From contig CM040117.1 in the NCBI GenBank assembly GCA_022559845.1, positions 150,292,732 through 150,356,731 of the forward strand: a stretch of DNA of 64,000 bases, written 5' to 3'. The number at the start of each line of letters is the position of its first letter. Position 1 is the first letter of the stretch. Shown in pieces: positions 45,336 to 57,196 of this stretch. This DNA comes from Amorphophallus konjac (Eukaryota > Streptophyta > Magnoliopsida > Alismatales > Araceae). Both the position numbers and the translations under genes were made by a program. The notes beneath the pieces were generated by a model. That model saw only the letters and a list, made by a program, of their open reading frames with translations. It did not search any database and was not told where the DNA came from.

Positions 45336-45831
45336 ATTGGCAGAGAAGAGAAAAGGAGACAAAAAGAAAAGAAGAAGGAAGAAAAAAAGAAGAACAAGAA
45401 TGGAGGGGGTGATGTATCGACAGCATAAAAAGATGGAGGAAAAGAAGAAGAAAAAGGAGAAAATAATAAGGGGCATGGGGAGTGTAACGGTAGCCATGTT
45501 TTTGCATTTAATGCAACCCATCCGACTGCCCCTTTTTGCGCATTTAATGCTACAAACGACAGCCCCTTCACACCTCACCTAGAAGCCCCTTTTTGGGCAT
45601 TTAAAGCTGTAAACGGCGGCCCCTTCACACTTGAACCGGCAGCCCCTTTTTATGCATTTAATGCTTCAAACGGCAGCCCTCTTCACAACCGATCCGGCAG
45701 CCCCATGCTCCATCCGACAGCCTTCACACGCCTGACCTGGTAGCCCCCAAGCACTTCATCCGACAACAACAGAAAGCCCAATACTGCAGCGTAATGAGGC
45801 CCTCACGTCTGCCTCCCTACACCTCTATATA

Positions 45832-45841
45832 AAGGGCCACG
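45832..45841 (+). promoter_or_regulatory. TATA box in the LTR-like repeat
   Basis: CTATATAAAG in CCTACACCTCTATATAAAGG, with a poly(A) signal 270 bp downstream. Absent from truncated copy B. Confidence 0.55.
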
Positions 45842-47602
45842 GGCCACCAGAAGAGCCCCCCCTCATCTCCCTTGATTGGCGCAAAGACTTCCCCACTGGA
45901 GCAGAAGAACAATAGCCAGAAGAGAAGAAGAAAGGAAGAAGAAGAAAAAGAAGAGAGTGAGAAAGAGAGAAGAGAGGTGAAGAAGGGGGGAGAAGGAGTC
46001 AGTGTTCCGTATCTCCCACCCCCTCCTTGTATTTTCTTTCCTTATTTTTTTTAGTATGATGTATTCCTTTTTTTTGCACCCTTTGCTTTGCTATAGTCAA
46101 TGAATGAAATAAAAAGTGTCCCCGAACAGTTGTTTCTACACTGTATGTCTTTTTTTCCATTTTACTCGTCTTGATCATCGATCCGGGGTTTTATTTTTAT
46201 TCCTTCATCGTTTTCTCTTTCTTTTATCGTGGTCATCTCTTAGTGAGACTAGCAAGTAGCAGATGCCCCAGGAAGAGAAACACATATCTCCGCAGGGTGT
46301 TTAGGCTCGAGGCCGAGTTTATCTTCTGCCATAAATATGACCCCCCCATTTTTATCCCCAAGGGTCGCTATCCCTGAAACATTGAACCATGCCAAATCAT
46401 TTTTCCCATTTTCTCTATATTATTCTCTTTCTTTTAGCGGATATTATGGCCCCCTTCCCATTAAACCGGCAGCCTCATTTTTCTATTAACAGATGAAGTA
46501 GCATTTAATGCTCTCCCCCCCCCTTGGTGCATTTAATGCTCAAACGCACCCCTTTTTTTGCAAACCATCTAGAAGCCCACTCTTTCCTTCCTTGGCCAAC
46601 CAATAAAGCATTTAATGTCCCTCTTTGCATCTAATACCCCTTTAGCATTTAATGCATGATACGATAACCCCTTTCAAATGGATCGGCAAGTCACCCATGT
46701 CCTCATTTTTCCTTTTAATTCAAGACGAGTTGGTATCATAAATTAGAAGTCTACCCTCGGGGCATTTGGCGTTGTGACGGTGGATGCTGCCGCTTTTGTG
46801 TGCATCCGTTTAATAAAGGGGCCATCCTGGATTTTCGTGGATGTGTACCTGCTTCACCCCTCCCAAATGTCTCAGTCCGGGAGAGGTGCTGTCGAAATTT
46901 CGTTAGGCCTTAAGTCAATAATAAAAAGAAGGGAAGAATCAAAATAACAAGAAAGAAGTAAACAAATGAATAAAAAATAATATACATATATATATTGGGA
47001 AGATTGAAACAAAAAAATAAATATGTGACCAGAATGAAGGAAAAACAAAAAAAGAAAAGAGAGGAAATAGAAGAAAAGAAGAAAGGAAGATTTTTAAAAA
47101 AATGGGTGATCCGGCACCCATGGGTGCTACGGATCGGTAGGGGCACTATTCAAGCCCCTTGCATTTAATGCATTCAAGCCTTAAAAAAAAGAAGTGGTTC
47201 TTGATCCGGCGCCCATGGGTGCCTTGATCTAGCACCCATGTGTGCCTTGGACCGGCAGGTCCTCCCCACCTTATAAAAAAAACTTTTATTTATTCCTAAA
47301 ATAAAATCATCTGGCAGTTCTTCTCACATTGAACCAGCAGGTCAATGTTTAAGGATGGGGAATTTAATGCACTTAAATCCTTACTTAAAAAAGTTTTTTT
47401 ATGCTTCAAACAAAACCATACGATAGCTTCAACACCATCAATCCGGCAGTATATAACCCCTTCATCTGGCAGCATAACCCAACCATTTTTTTTTTGTTAT
47501 ACTATGAAGCACAAACCGACAGTTCATATAAAAAAAACCATTTTTATTATTATGAGCACTATTCACCTTTTGCACTGTTTACATCACCGGGTGTCCGTGG
47601 GG

Positions 47603-49319
47603 AAAGCGCCCCGTGCGGGGGTTTCTGGGGGCGGAGCCCCCGGAACAAATTTTTGATTATAGGGAAGAGTGAGCATTGAATTTGTTTCAGGAGATTTCAT
47701 GTAATGATAAGTGCTTAAATTGATTTAAACCTTCCCAATGTATAAACCAAGTTGAATCCAAACCCAAAATGCATGGATTTGATATGGACATGAAGCTCTT
47801 GACTCATGGATATGTTTCTGTGGCCTAACACTTCATTTTTGCAGGTATGGATCGTTCCGGTCGATCAAGACCATAGGGCCGGTCGACCAGAATTGCCAGA
47901 ACCAAAAGGATGGCATTTTTACAGGTTTCGGTCGACCGCCCCTAGGTGTCCGGTCAACCGGTTTTGCCAGAACCAAAATGTTCTGGCTGCAACAGGTTCC
48001 GGTCGACCACCCCATGAATTCCGGTCGACCGCCAGCCCCGAGGCCCCCTTTTGTTGACTTTTGTTTCAAGCTCGAGGAGAGGTTTTTCCACCCTTTTGTT
48101 TAATCCCAATGACCCCAATTTCACCATGATTTATGGATCTGGTCTGGGGCTTGTCTATGGACCATTCAAGGGCTATAAAACATATCATTTGGAGCCATAA
48201 ACCCTAACCATCCAAGAGGGCTTCAAAGGAGATCAAAGGGGAAGGCTATCAAAGGAAGAAGAAGGCTGCTACAATCCTCCGTGAACAGTACTTCGTCCAG
48301 CAACCTCTTCATCCATCTGAAGGTATTCAAGCTCCATCTGAAGCCAACAATCTCAAAGGAAGAGAAGAAGCAAGCAAGGATCAAGGAGATCAAGGAAGTT
48401 GTCCAAGGAAGAAGGAACGGTACTGTAGCCGTGAATAGTGATCCGTGAATCAACTCTTCATCGAGGAGCTAAAGATTCAAGGTCCATCTGAAGCCATCAT
48501 CTTTCAATAAATTGAAGAAGCAAGCATCATTCAAAGATCAATCAGCATACATTTAGGGGGAGCCAAATCAGGAGTTTTTCTCAACTATGCCTTACTGTGT
48601 TTTAAGTTTCAGATTTGTGTTTCTTATAAACTGCAAACTCGTGTGTGTGTGGATCGTTGTTGGATCCGTTGTCGTTTGTATGTGTGTCATAATTGATTCA
48701 TGTGTGTGCGTGGATCTTCCTAGATCTGCGGCTGTGTGTGTGTGGGTCTTTTTAGATCCGTTCTGTCTCGTGTGTGTGGTTTGCTGCACTTGTGGCAGCG
48801 GGTGTTTGTGTGGGTGAACTGGTTGTCGGATCGTGTTGGAGACTTCGTCTCCGTGTGTGTGTGTGTTGTGTGTTAGGGTGCGTCCCCGTGTGTGTGGGCA
48901 GGCGTCGTCCTGCGTGTGTGGTTGTAGCGTTGTCTCCGTTTGAGGATTTATCCCCGAGTGAAGCCTCACCGGATTTGGTGAGGGGTGGACGTAGAATTGC
49001 CGTCGTTGCATCTGAACCACCTTAAAAACCGCTGTGCATTGTGTTTTGGATTGTGTGGTTTGATCATTTTCTTCTACCTCCATTCTACGTGAGTGATTAG
49101 TATAATTGTGATTCCGGATTTATCCACGTATATCTTGCATAATCTTCATCATCATCTAATTAAGTTTGATAAATCCGATTTGTGATCATATAGTTTTGAA
49201 TCTCTTAACTAGCATTATATCACATATTTCAAAAAGGTCAAAAGTTTTAGTAAAATTTGAAAACACCTAATTCACACCCCTCTTGGGTGTCACTGATCGC
49301 GGGACTTCATGGAATACTT
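47603..49319 (+). repeat. Sirevirus LTR, copy B, 5'-truncated
   Basis: Alignable with copy A from about AGCGCCCC (31704 in A) to GGGACTTCA, lacking the first 620 bp. It carries the GC-rich hairpin (47627-47641), CGGTCGACCG cluster (47853-48032) and TATA box (48174-48180), and keeps the empty LARD target CCATCCAAGAGGGCTTC at 48209-48225. It is followed by the same copia flank as copy A, so it arose by duplication and not by a separate insertion. Confidence 0.9.
48174..48180 (+). promoter_or_regulatory. TATA box of Sirevirus LTR copy B
   Basis: TATAAAA, identical context to 32273-32279. Confidence 0.6.
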
Positions 49320-50978
49320 GGCGTTCTTAGAGAAGTAGACTGATGTAGAATTATCACAATAAGTTTTCAACGGCTTAGCTATACTGTCAATAATCTCAAG
49401 TCTTGAAATAAAATTTCGCAGTCAATTTCCATGAGCTATGGCCTCAAAACATGCCACAAACTCAGCCTCCATAGTGGAAGCAGCAATGACATATTACTTC
49501 ACACTTTTCCATGAGATTGCTCCTTCGGCTAAAAGGAACAAATAACTGAATGCGGATTTTCTAGATTCTAAACATCCAGTAAAATCAGAATCTGAGTATC
49601 CAACCACCTCCATATGATTGGATCTTCTGTAAGTAATCATGTGATCCTCTGTTCCTTATAAATATCTTAGCACTTTCTTTGTAGTCTTCCAGTGTTCTAG
49701 TCTTGGGTTACATTGATATTTACCCAGTATTTTCACAGCAAAACTGATATCTAGTCTGGTGCAAGTCTGAGCATACATGAAACTCCCAACAAAAGAAGCA
49801 TAATGAATACTTTCCATTTCTTTGTGTTCCAATTCATTCTTCGGACATTGCATAGGGCGAAATTTGTCCCCTTTCTGAATTGGAACTACACTTGCTGAGC
49901 ACTTTTCCATCATGAATCTCTGTAGAACTTTATTGATATATTCTTTCTGAGACAACCCTAACATTCCTTATGATATATTCCGGAATATTTCAATTCCAAT
50001 CACATAGGTTGCCTCTCCCATATCTTTCATTTCAAAGTTCTTAGAGAGAAATTTCTTAGTCTCATGTAATAGACCAAAATCATTAGTTGCAAGTAAGATA
50101 TCATCAATATACAGAATCAGAAATATAAACTTGCTCCAACTAACCTGCATGTATATACACCGATCAACAGTGTTTTCCTTAAATCCAAAAGAAGTAATAG
50201 TATCATTGAACTTAATATACCATTGTCGGAAAGCCTATTTATCCAAAGAAAGTAATGGTATCATTGAACTTAATATACCATTGTCGGGAAGCCTATTTAA
50301 GTATATATATTGATTTCTTCAACTTACACACTATGTGTTCCTTTCCTTCAATTGAAAAGTCCTCAAGTTAGTCCATATAAATATCTTCATTTAAATTTTC
50401 ATTTAGAAAGGATATTTTTACATCCATTTGATGTAACTCTAAGTCATAATGAGCTACTAAAGTCATAATAATTCTAGAAGAGTCTTTCTTAGAGACTGGC
50501 GAGAAAGTCTCTGTGTAATCAATGCCACCTTTCTGAGTGAAACCTTTAGCAACAAGTCTGGTCTCACATCGTTCAATATTACCAATTGAGTTGTGTTTGG
50601 CCTTAAAGACCCATTTGCACCCAACTCTTTTACAACTTTCAGCCAATGTAATGAGTTCCCAGACTTCATTCTACTCTATATATTTCAACTCATCTTTCAT
50701 AGCATCCTCCCATTTAGAAGAATTAGGACTCTCAATAGCCTGTGAAAATGAAACTGGATCATCATCCTTTCCTAAGTCAAATTCTGACTCTTGTAGATAA
50801 ACCACATAATCGTCAGAAATAGCAAATCTCCTTTGCCTTTGAGATCTCCTTAATGCTATTTCTTGTTATTCATTTACCATAGGTTCATTAGCAATAATGT
50901 CATTATGGGATGCTTGACTATTTATTTGTTGTCCTTGAAAATTGTCTAACTGTTCAACAATTGTAGGAATAACAACTT
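49320..50978 (-). pseudogene. Ty1/copia pol remnant, copy B (RT and RNase H)
   Basis: Duplicate of 42900-44570. The reading is better preserved at the RT N-terminus (50368-50646: CKWVFKAKHNSIGNIE, RLVAKGFTQKGGIDYTETFS, LELHQMDVKISFLNENL), then ILYIDDILLATND (49968-50150) and LGLSQKEYINKVLQ .. HWKTTKKVLRYL (49656-49964). The TAA between the last two segments and the 58-bp duplication are shared with copy A. The N-terminal gag, protease and integrase are absent. Confidence 0.88.
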
Positions 50979-52140
50979 TTGACACCTAAAATTTGGCATC
51001 GAGAGCAACAAGTCTCGCCGAGTCAAATAAGGGCAGTTAAAAGAAAATAGTCCAAAGTGATGACATAAATATTTTTACAAAGCCCCGCATTAGGCAAATA
51101 AGAAAAGAAAGAAGATGAAGAAGAAAAGGAAGAAAAGTAAGAGAAAATGAGAGGTGTCGTGTCTGCACCTTCATACGGCGTGTCATATCGGCACCCCTGT
51201 CGAAGCTCCAACTGACCGCCCTGGCATTGGAAGAGAAGAAGAAAAGAATAAGAAATGAAGAAGAAAATGAAATAAGAAGAAGAGGAGAGAGGTGAGAGTC
51301 TCATCTAGCACCCCCTACTCGAGTCTTTGTTGACGCACAAAATTTGAACACCACAATATACAACAATAAGATAGAAATTGTGAGAAGCTTAAGGTGTTCC
51401 TAAGGCACACTGCAGTGGGCTAGACTGTAAGAACCCGATAGTGAAGAACCACAAGGAGAGGACGGAGTGGCCAAATTTCAATACCAGTGATGGCGTTGTC
51501 GTATCTTATATGCGACACCGTGTCATCATAAATTTGTGTCTCGCTGGACGAATTGGATTTAAAATCAAAGGGGGTCGAGGCACCCCCGAAGATGTACCGT
51601 CGCGAGCCAGACTGTGGAAGCCGGGGCATCAGAATGAGGAAGAGAAAAAGAAAATAAGAAAAAAATGATATGAAAGGGGGGGGTGTATTGGCAGAGAAGA
51701 GAAAAGGAGACAAAAAGAGAAGAAGGAAGAAGAAAAGAAGAAAAAGAAGAAAAAGAATGGAGGGGGGTGATGTATCGACAGCATAAAAAGATGGAGGAAA
51801 AGAAGAAGAAAAAGGAGAAAAAAATAAGGGGCATGGGGAGTGTAACGGTAGCAATGTTTTTGCATTTAATGCAACCCATCCGATAGCCCCTTTTTGCGCA
51901 TTTAATGCTACAAACGACAGCCCCTTCACACCTCAAATAGAAGCCCCTTTTTGGGCATTTAAAGCTGCAAACGGCGGCCCCTTCACACATTAACCGGCAG
52001 CCCCTTTTTATGCATGTAATGCTTCAAATGGCAGCCTTCTTCACACCCGATCCGACAGCCCCATGCTCCATCTGACAGCCTTCACGCGCCTGACTCGGTA
52101 GCCCCCAAGCACTTCATCCGACAACAACGGAAACCCCAAT
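50979..52140. repeat. LTR-like repeat, copy B, truncated
   Basis: Matches 44571-45785 of copy A (purine tracts, GCATTTAATGC motifs near 51861 and 51898) but ends at AACCCCAATAC, where it is joined directly to Sirevirus LTR copy C. The part of copy A holding the TATA box and poly(A) signal is missing. Confidence 0.8.
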
Positions 52141-52723
52141 ACATTCAGGGGGAGCCAAATTAGGAGTTTTTTTCAACTATGCCTTATTGTGTTTTAAGTT
52201 TCATATTTGTGTTTTTTATAAATTGCAAACTCATGTATGTGTGGATCGTTGTTGGATCCGTGGTCGTTTGTGTGTGTGTCGTATTTGATTCATGTGTGTG
52301 CGTGGATCTTCCTAGATCTGCAGCTGTGTGTGTGTGGATCTTTTTAGATCCGTTCTGTCACGTGTGTGTGGTTTGCTGCACTTGTGGCAGCGGGTGTTTG
52401 TGTTGGTGATCCGGTTGTCGTATCGTGTTGGAGACTTCGTCTTCGTGTGTGTGTGTTATGTGTTGGGGTGTGTCCCCGTGTGTGTGGGCAGGCGTCGTCC
52501 TACGTGTGTGGTTGGAGCATTGTCTCCGTTTGGGGATTTATTCCCGAGTGAAGCTTCACCGGGTTTGGTGAGGGGTGGACGTAGGATTACCGTCGTTGCA
52601 TCCGAACCACCTTAAAAACCGCTGTGCATTGTGTTTGGGATTGTGTGGTTTGATCCTTTTCTTCTACCTCCATTCTACGTGAGTGATTAGTATAATTGTG
52701 ATTCCAGATTTATCCACGTATAT
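52141..52723 (+). repeat. Sirevirus LTR, copy C, left part
   Basis: Begins abruptly at ACATTCAGGGGGAGCC, equivalent to 48548 in copy B, so the LTR has lost U3 and its promoter. It includes the CCTCACC-type hairpin at about 52553 (one arm now CTTCACC) and ends with the left TATAT duplication (52719-52723) of the TR-GAG insertion. Confidence 0.88.
52719..52723. repeat. Target-site duplication TATAT, left of TR-GAG 2
   Basis: Repeated at 60484-60488. Copies A and B show the empty sequence CCACGTATATCTTGC. Confidence 0.95.
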
Positions 52724-54842
52724 TGATGGGAATCAACTCCGAGCATGTACATTTTATTTTTGTATTTGTGTCCTTTTATTTATTTTTATATCCTGGGGGA
52801 AGTAGATTCGCAATTGTAAGGCTTTATGAGCCTATTTGTTCTTCCTTAAGATTGTGTGGGTTTATGTTCAAAATGCCAGTAGGACCTGCAAGGGGGCCCC
52901 CACTCCTTACCCATTGGTCCACCTAGGTCATGTGGGGCTGGTCAAACCATCCTAGGTGGCTTCTAGAAGGGTTGAATGTCAAATAAACACATGGGAGACA
53001 TGTGGTGTAAAATGTCAAAAGTTGGCTACCTACCTTACCCCATGGTCAAGGGGGCCCCCCATTAGAATTAATTAGAAATTTTATTTTATTTGTTTGATCA
53101 CATTTAAATGTGAAGTCCCTTAAGTACCCCTCCTGACCCTAGATCTAAGGGTAGATCAGGTCATTTGTCATTTATTATAAGTACCTTGTATTCCATTTTT
53201 AAAGAAATAATGAAGAAGAAAATTGTTGAATGCCTTGGAGCTTGGTGCGCCCCCTCTTCTCTCCCTCTGGTTTCTCCTTCTTCCCTCAGCATTTCAGGGT
53301 TGAGAACCCCTTCTATCTTAGCCCCTCTATCTCTAGATTCATCTCTGGTGCCGCCGCTGCCGTTCGTGCCGCCATCGAGCCGCCGTGAAGCCACTTCCGA
53401 AGTGCTGTCCAAGGTCCTGTTCTGCTGGATAGATGTTCAGTCCGGGATTTTTAACTCCCAACTCCGACATCATCTGGAGTTGAGACTTTCAGGGATGGTT
53501 TCTCTCTTGATTCCCAACCTCCAGTAAACAATTCACGTCCTTTAGACTTCGTTTTATATTTTTCTATTTTCGTGTCTGTCTGTCTTCTTGATCTGTCCCT
53601 TTTCAGATTTGTGTAGCAGAAGCTTAGTTCTTCCATCTTTTGACCCCCTTTTTAATTTTTTTTGGAACCCCCAAATTTATTAGCAGTTCTGTCCATCATC
53701 CTCACCCTCCACAAATTTTCTCCGAATTTCAAAAGCCCTCTACCTATTTTTAGAAATTGTGTCTTTTCACCAACTTCAGTTCTATTTCTACTGTCCAGAT
53801 CCGACCCCGAGTCAGTATAAAATCTCAAAAAAATCGAAACTTTCACCAAATCTTGCATAAGATATATCCCCGTCTTCCTCTCTTCGGTCTCTACAAGTTT
53901 CATGAAGTGCTCAAAAGCTGAATCGAAGGTATACAATGTGGTCAACGCAAATATCAGGAAAACTTGGTTCTACCCTGAGTTTTCAGATCCTATGAGTCAG
54001 TAGCTTGAAAAGTCGACAAAGGCCATCAACATGAAACTCAAATTTCTTTCTCTAGCCATAGATCGAAGGATTTCAAGTCAGCTTTCCATTGGTACCTCTT
54101 GTGCATCGATCCGACGTCGGGAGTGACCGCAGCACCAGATCTCGCTGAGTCGCGCGTTGCAAAATAGAACTGCAGATCCGTGGCCAGCAACTCCGGCGAG
54201 TGGAGATCGGAGCCGCCCGGCCTCCGGCCGGTGAACTAGCACACCGCTGTCCCAGGGAGCATCCTTCCAGGCATCCCTACCACAGTGGTGCCACCCCGGT
54301 CCCACATGGCCCCTCGGACCAGCACGTGGGTCCCACGGTCGTGAGTACGTGTGCCGCCGAAGCAACACAATAAGCAGCCCGTCAACCCGAAACCGCTACT
54401 CCCGGGTCCCATTGTGTCACCCTTTACCTCCCTGCGTGGAGTGGGCATTCATATTCATTGCTGTAATATTTGTGTATTTACAGTTCCGGGAGTACGAGAT
54501 CGGCCGGGAAGTCTTCCCCACGCCCGGTAGAGTGGAGGTATCGTAGTCGCTCCTTTACCCGGCATTTACTTTATTTCGTATATATTTCTTTATGCCGCTG
54601 CTAGAGAGCATGCTAGGATCGTAGTTCGCTATACTATTTATATCACCGCTGCTGCGAGAGAGAGCGAGACCATCCCGTGACTCGATCCGGGCATGAATTT
54701 ATGAGGTGACCACCCTAGCTCTTTGTCGGTTTCTCAACCGCGCACGTCCGACACTTCCCTCGTTAGGGACGATCGCGAGCTTGCTTAGAGTCCGAGGATC
54801 GCATATCCATTTGGAGTCGAGTCGCGTGTCCATCCCGCATCA
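52724..54842 (+). repeat. LTR1 of TR-GAG 2
   Basis: Starts TGATGGGAATCAACTCCG, ends CATCCCGCATCA; 2119 bp. TATA-like TTATAAG at 53175-53181. It carries a GCCGCC-rich short stretch (53350-53390) like that of TR-GAG 1. Confidence 0.92.
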
Positions 54843-54845
54843 ATT

Positions 54846-54857
54846 TGATATCAGAGC
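54846..54857 (+). other. Mutated primer-binding site of TR-GAG 2
   Basis: TGATATCAGAGC, one mismatch from the usual TGGTATCAGAGC; the second copy at 59324-59335 is exact. Confidence 0.85.
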
Positions 54858-55014
54858 GAGTTTGAGTCTAGGGTGTCTAAAATCAAAAAAAAAAAGAGAG
54901 TGTCATTTACGTCTAGTCATCGTCTAAGTCGGTCTAGGTTGCACTTGCATCCCTTTACTCGGTATATAAAAAGGTGTTGTCCGAACGTTAGGCTACACCT
55001 ATCGGGAAGGCCGC

Positions 55015-55040
55015 ACACTTGCGCGAGTGATCTTCAGATC
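55015..55040 (+). other. Leader hairpin module, TR-GAG 2 first copy
   Basis: CACT-TGCGCG-AGTG then GATC-TTCA-GATC; loop base changed from TTCG, stems intact. Confidence 0.6.
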
Positions 55041-55118
55041 GATTATCTCCGCCACGTACTGAGTTTTGGTTAAGTCTAGGTGCATCATCTTTGCTTTAGT
55101 CTGTGTTTGCATTAGTCG

Positions 55119-56717
55119 GTGTATCCTAGTTTGTGTGTCAGTTGCATGCCCACCCGTCGAGGTACACAGTACTCACCACCACCACCACCTATGGCGGATC
55201 CCCGAGCTCCTAGTCTCAATGTGTCGTCGGTAGCCGAAATGTTCCAAGCTATTATGGGACAAATGCAAGGGTTGAGTACACGCATGGATGCGTTGACTAC
55301 ACGGGTAGATCGGATGGATGGGTTGAGTACGCGGATGAATGGCTTAGGCACACGCCTAGAAAAAAGGATGAAGGCCGTAGAGGATAAGGCCGTCGAGTCG
55401 GACCAGTCCATTCAGGGCCTGGTAGAGAGAGTTGCCACACTACAGGGAGCCCCAGCCGAGGCACCCCTCCCACCTACTCATGGTCAACAAGACCCGGTTC
55501 AGCAACCCGCTGCTCCACGGGTTCAAGGGATAGAGGTTAGGAGGCATCACATCCCCGAGGTGCATGACTACGAGTCCGATAACGAGCATAGGGGATATGG
55601 TCGTGATTGTCGTCCCACACGGCGGACCCACGATCAAGATGTGGATAAACGGGCCCTTAGGACCGTTCGTTCAGATCCTCCCACTTTTGACGGGTCCTTA
55701 GATCCGAAGGTCTATCTTGGTTGGAAGGCCGGCATGGACCGATATTTTGAGTGGTTCGAGATGTCGGACCAACAGAAGGTTAAGTTCGCCCGGATGAAAC
55801 TCTTAGGCCAGGTACAACCATATTGGAGGAACATGGAGAACCTATTATTTCATCGTCAGGAGCCCCCGATAGAGACTTGGGCCAAGATGAGGGACAAACT
55901 TAGGTAGAAGTATCTCCCTGCCACTTACCACCAGCGTCTCATAGACAGGTGGCAGAGTCTTATCCAAGGAGATCGGTCCGTCTCCAAGTACATCGCCGAG
56001 TTCGATGAATACTATTTGCTATGTGACGCCACGGAGGAGAGCTCCCTTATTGTTTCCCGATTTCGGCGTGGTTTACAACCGCACCTACGGTATGAGCTTC
56101 TCCGCCGCAAGGTGGACAAGTTGGAGGATGCATACCAAGTTGCTCTCGAGATGGAGCAATTTGAGGGAGAGTTCGAGTCTATCCAACGGTTGGGCTCCGT
56201 CCCTCACCGTAGTGCCGAGTCACGTAGTTCCTTAGGTCCATACCCGAGGGGCCTCATGGCTCGACCTCATGAGTCCGCCCGTCAAGAGCACTTCACTCCT
56301 AGACCTCGTCCTCCCCCACCACGGGATCTACCTCCACCCCAACCACCGGCACCCAATGCTCGCCCTCCGGCACCCATTGTCTGCCCTTTGGCACCGACAC
56401 CCCCACCCTTGTTGCCCACGGCACCTACACCTCCACCCCTATTGCCTACACCCCCTACCCATCGGGAGGATAAGGGTAAAAGCCCTCTTATCGGGGAGAC
56501 CAGTACGTCACGGCTGCAGTGTTTCCACTGTCATGGATTTGGCCACATCGCCAGCCAATGTCCTACTCGTGCCACACTAGCCCTAGGGGTTGGTGAAGCC
56601 ACGCCTTCTGGACTTGTGACTGTCAGCTACGAGGCCGATCCGGAACTAGCTGATGAGTACTATGCAGCGGAAGGTCTAGAGGAGCATACCGACGCTCAGG
56701 ATGTGGCTCTCGGATGA
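55119..56717 (+). pseudogene. gag: Gag of TR-GAG 2, one in-frame stop
   Basis: One 533-codon frame interrupted only by TAG at 55905-55907. Likely start is MPTRRGTQY (55146) or MADPRAP (55191). Order: coiled-coil with repeated GLSTRMD/GLGTRLE heptads (about residues 45-95), linker, gag core (PPTFDGSLDPKVYLGWKAGM .. FARMKLLGQVQPYWRNME), after the stop the helical RSVSKYIAEFDEYYLLCD, a Pro-rich stretch with PTPPPLLPT repeats, and a CCHC knuckle CFHCHGFGHIASQC. The better-kept sister of the TR-GAG 1 gag. Stop context (KLR then KYLPATY) suggests CAG changed to TAG. Confidence 0.9.
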
Positions 56718-57196
56718 CGGCCACTTGGTGGGTGATGTCATTACATGTCATGCATGAGTCAGTATTGTCTCTTCTTTGTGTGGTTTGTTTGCGTGGCTTG
56801 TTTGTATGGTTTGTGTGTGGTTTGTTAGGAGTCTGCATGTGTCTTGTGCAAGCTCGTTGATGTCAGCCCCTTAAGAGGCAAGCAGATTCGCTCGAGGAGT
56901 ATGGGATCGATTCTACATCTATACCCGGATCTAGTCACCTACAGGGACCCAGCGGTGATTCCTAGTGAGTCTTCGAGCCACCTCCTCTCATTTGAGAGTG
57001 CCCCACCCGGAGTGTCCACCTCTAGCCTCGTTCCCACAGCAGCTTGTGCATATCGAGTATATACGGAATGAGCAGGTGACGGTCACGTGGAGTGGAGCGT
57101 ACTCGCGTTACTTGGCACGGTGACGGATCCGCCGGAGCGACTCGAGCAGCCGTACCCCTACTCGACGGGGTCGAGTTCCTCCCACCTGGGGAGAAT
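56718..57196 (+). other. 3' non-coding end of TR-GAG 2 internal region
   Basis: No coding sequence recognised; homologous to 21924-22395. Ends with TACTCGACGGGGTCGAG, a 7-bp palindromic stem, and the short purine run GGGGAGAA before LTR2. Confidence 0.6.

Larger units (their letters stand above)
44571..47602. repeat. Unclassified LTR-like repeat with GCATTTAATGC palindromes, copy A
   Basis: Begins at TTGACACCTAAAATTTGGC, where the copia remnant stops. It contains long purine tracts (GAAGAAGAAAAGG-like, 44680-45470), a TATA box (CTATATAAAG, 45832-45841), an AATAAA signal at 46108-46113, and at least seven exact GCATTTAATGC palindromes (45504, 45540, 45654, 46501, 46529, 46645, 47161). TATA box, downstream purine-rich leader and poly(A) signal suggest an LTR, but no PBS or PPT was found. 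Phe/Ser-rich minus-strand ORFs are translation of the purine tracts. A 64-bp tandem duplication lies at 45209-45335. Confidence 0.55.

Noticed and set aside
45156..45578. Phe/Ser/Leu-rich minus-strand ORFs up to 140 codons, and their counterparts at 51420-51990
   Set aside because: They are the reverse reading of GAAGAAGAAAAGG-type purine tracts; several overlapping frames are open at once and no domain is visible.
55119..56717. Host gene encoding a CCHC zinc-finger protein
   Set aside because: The frame lies between a PBS and an LTR and has a gag core, so it is retroelement gag.
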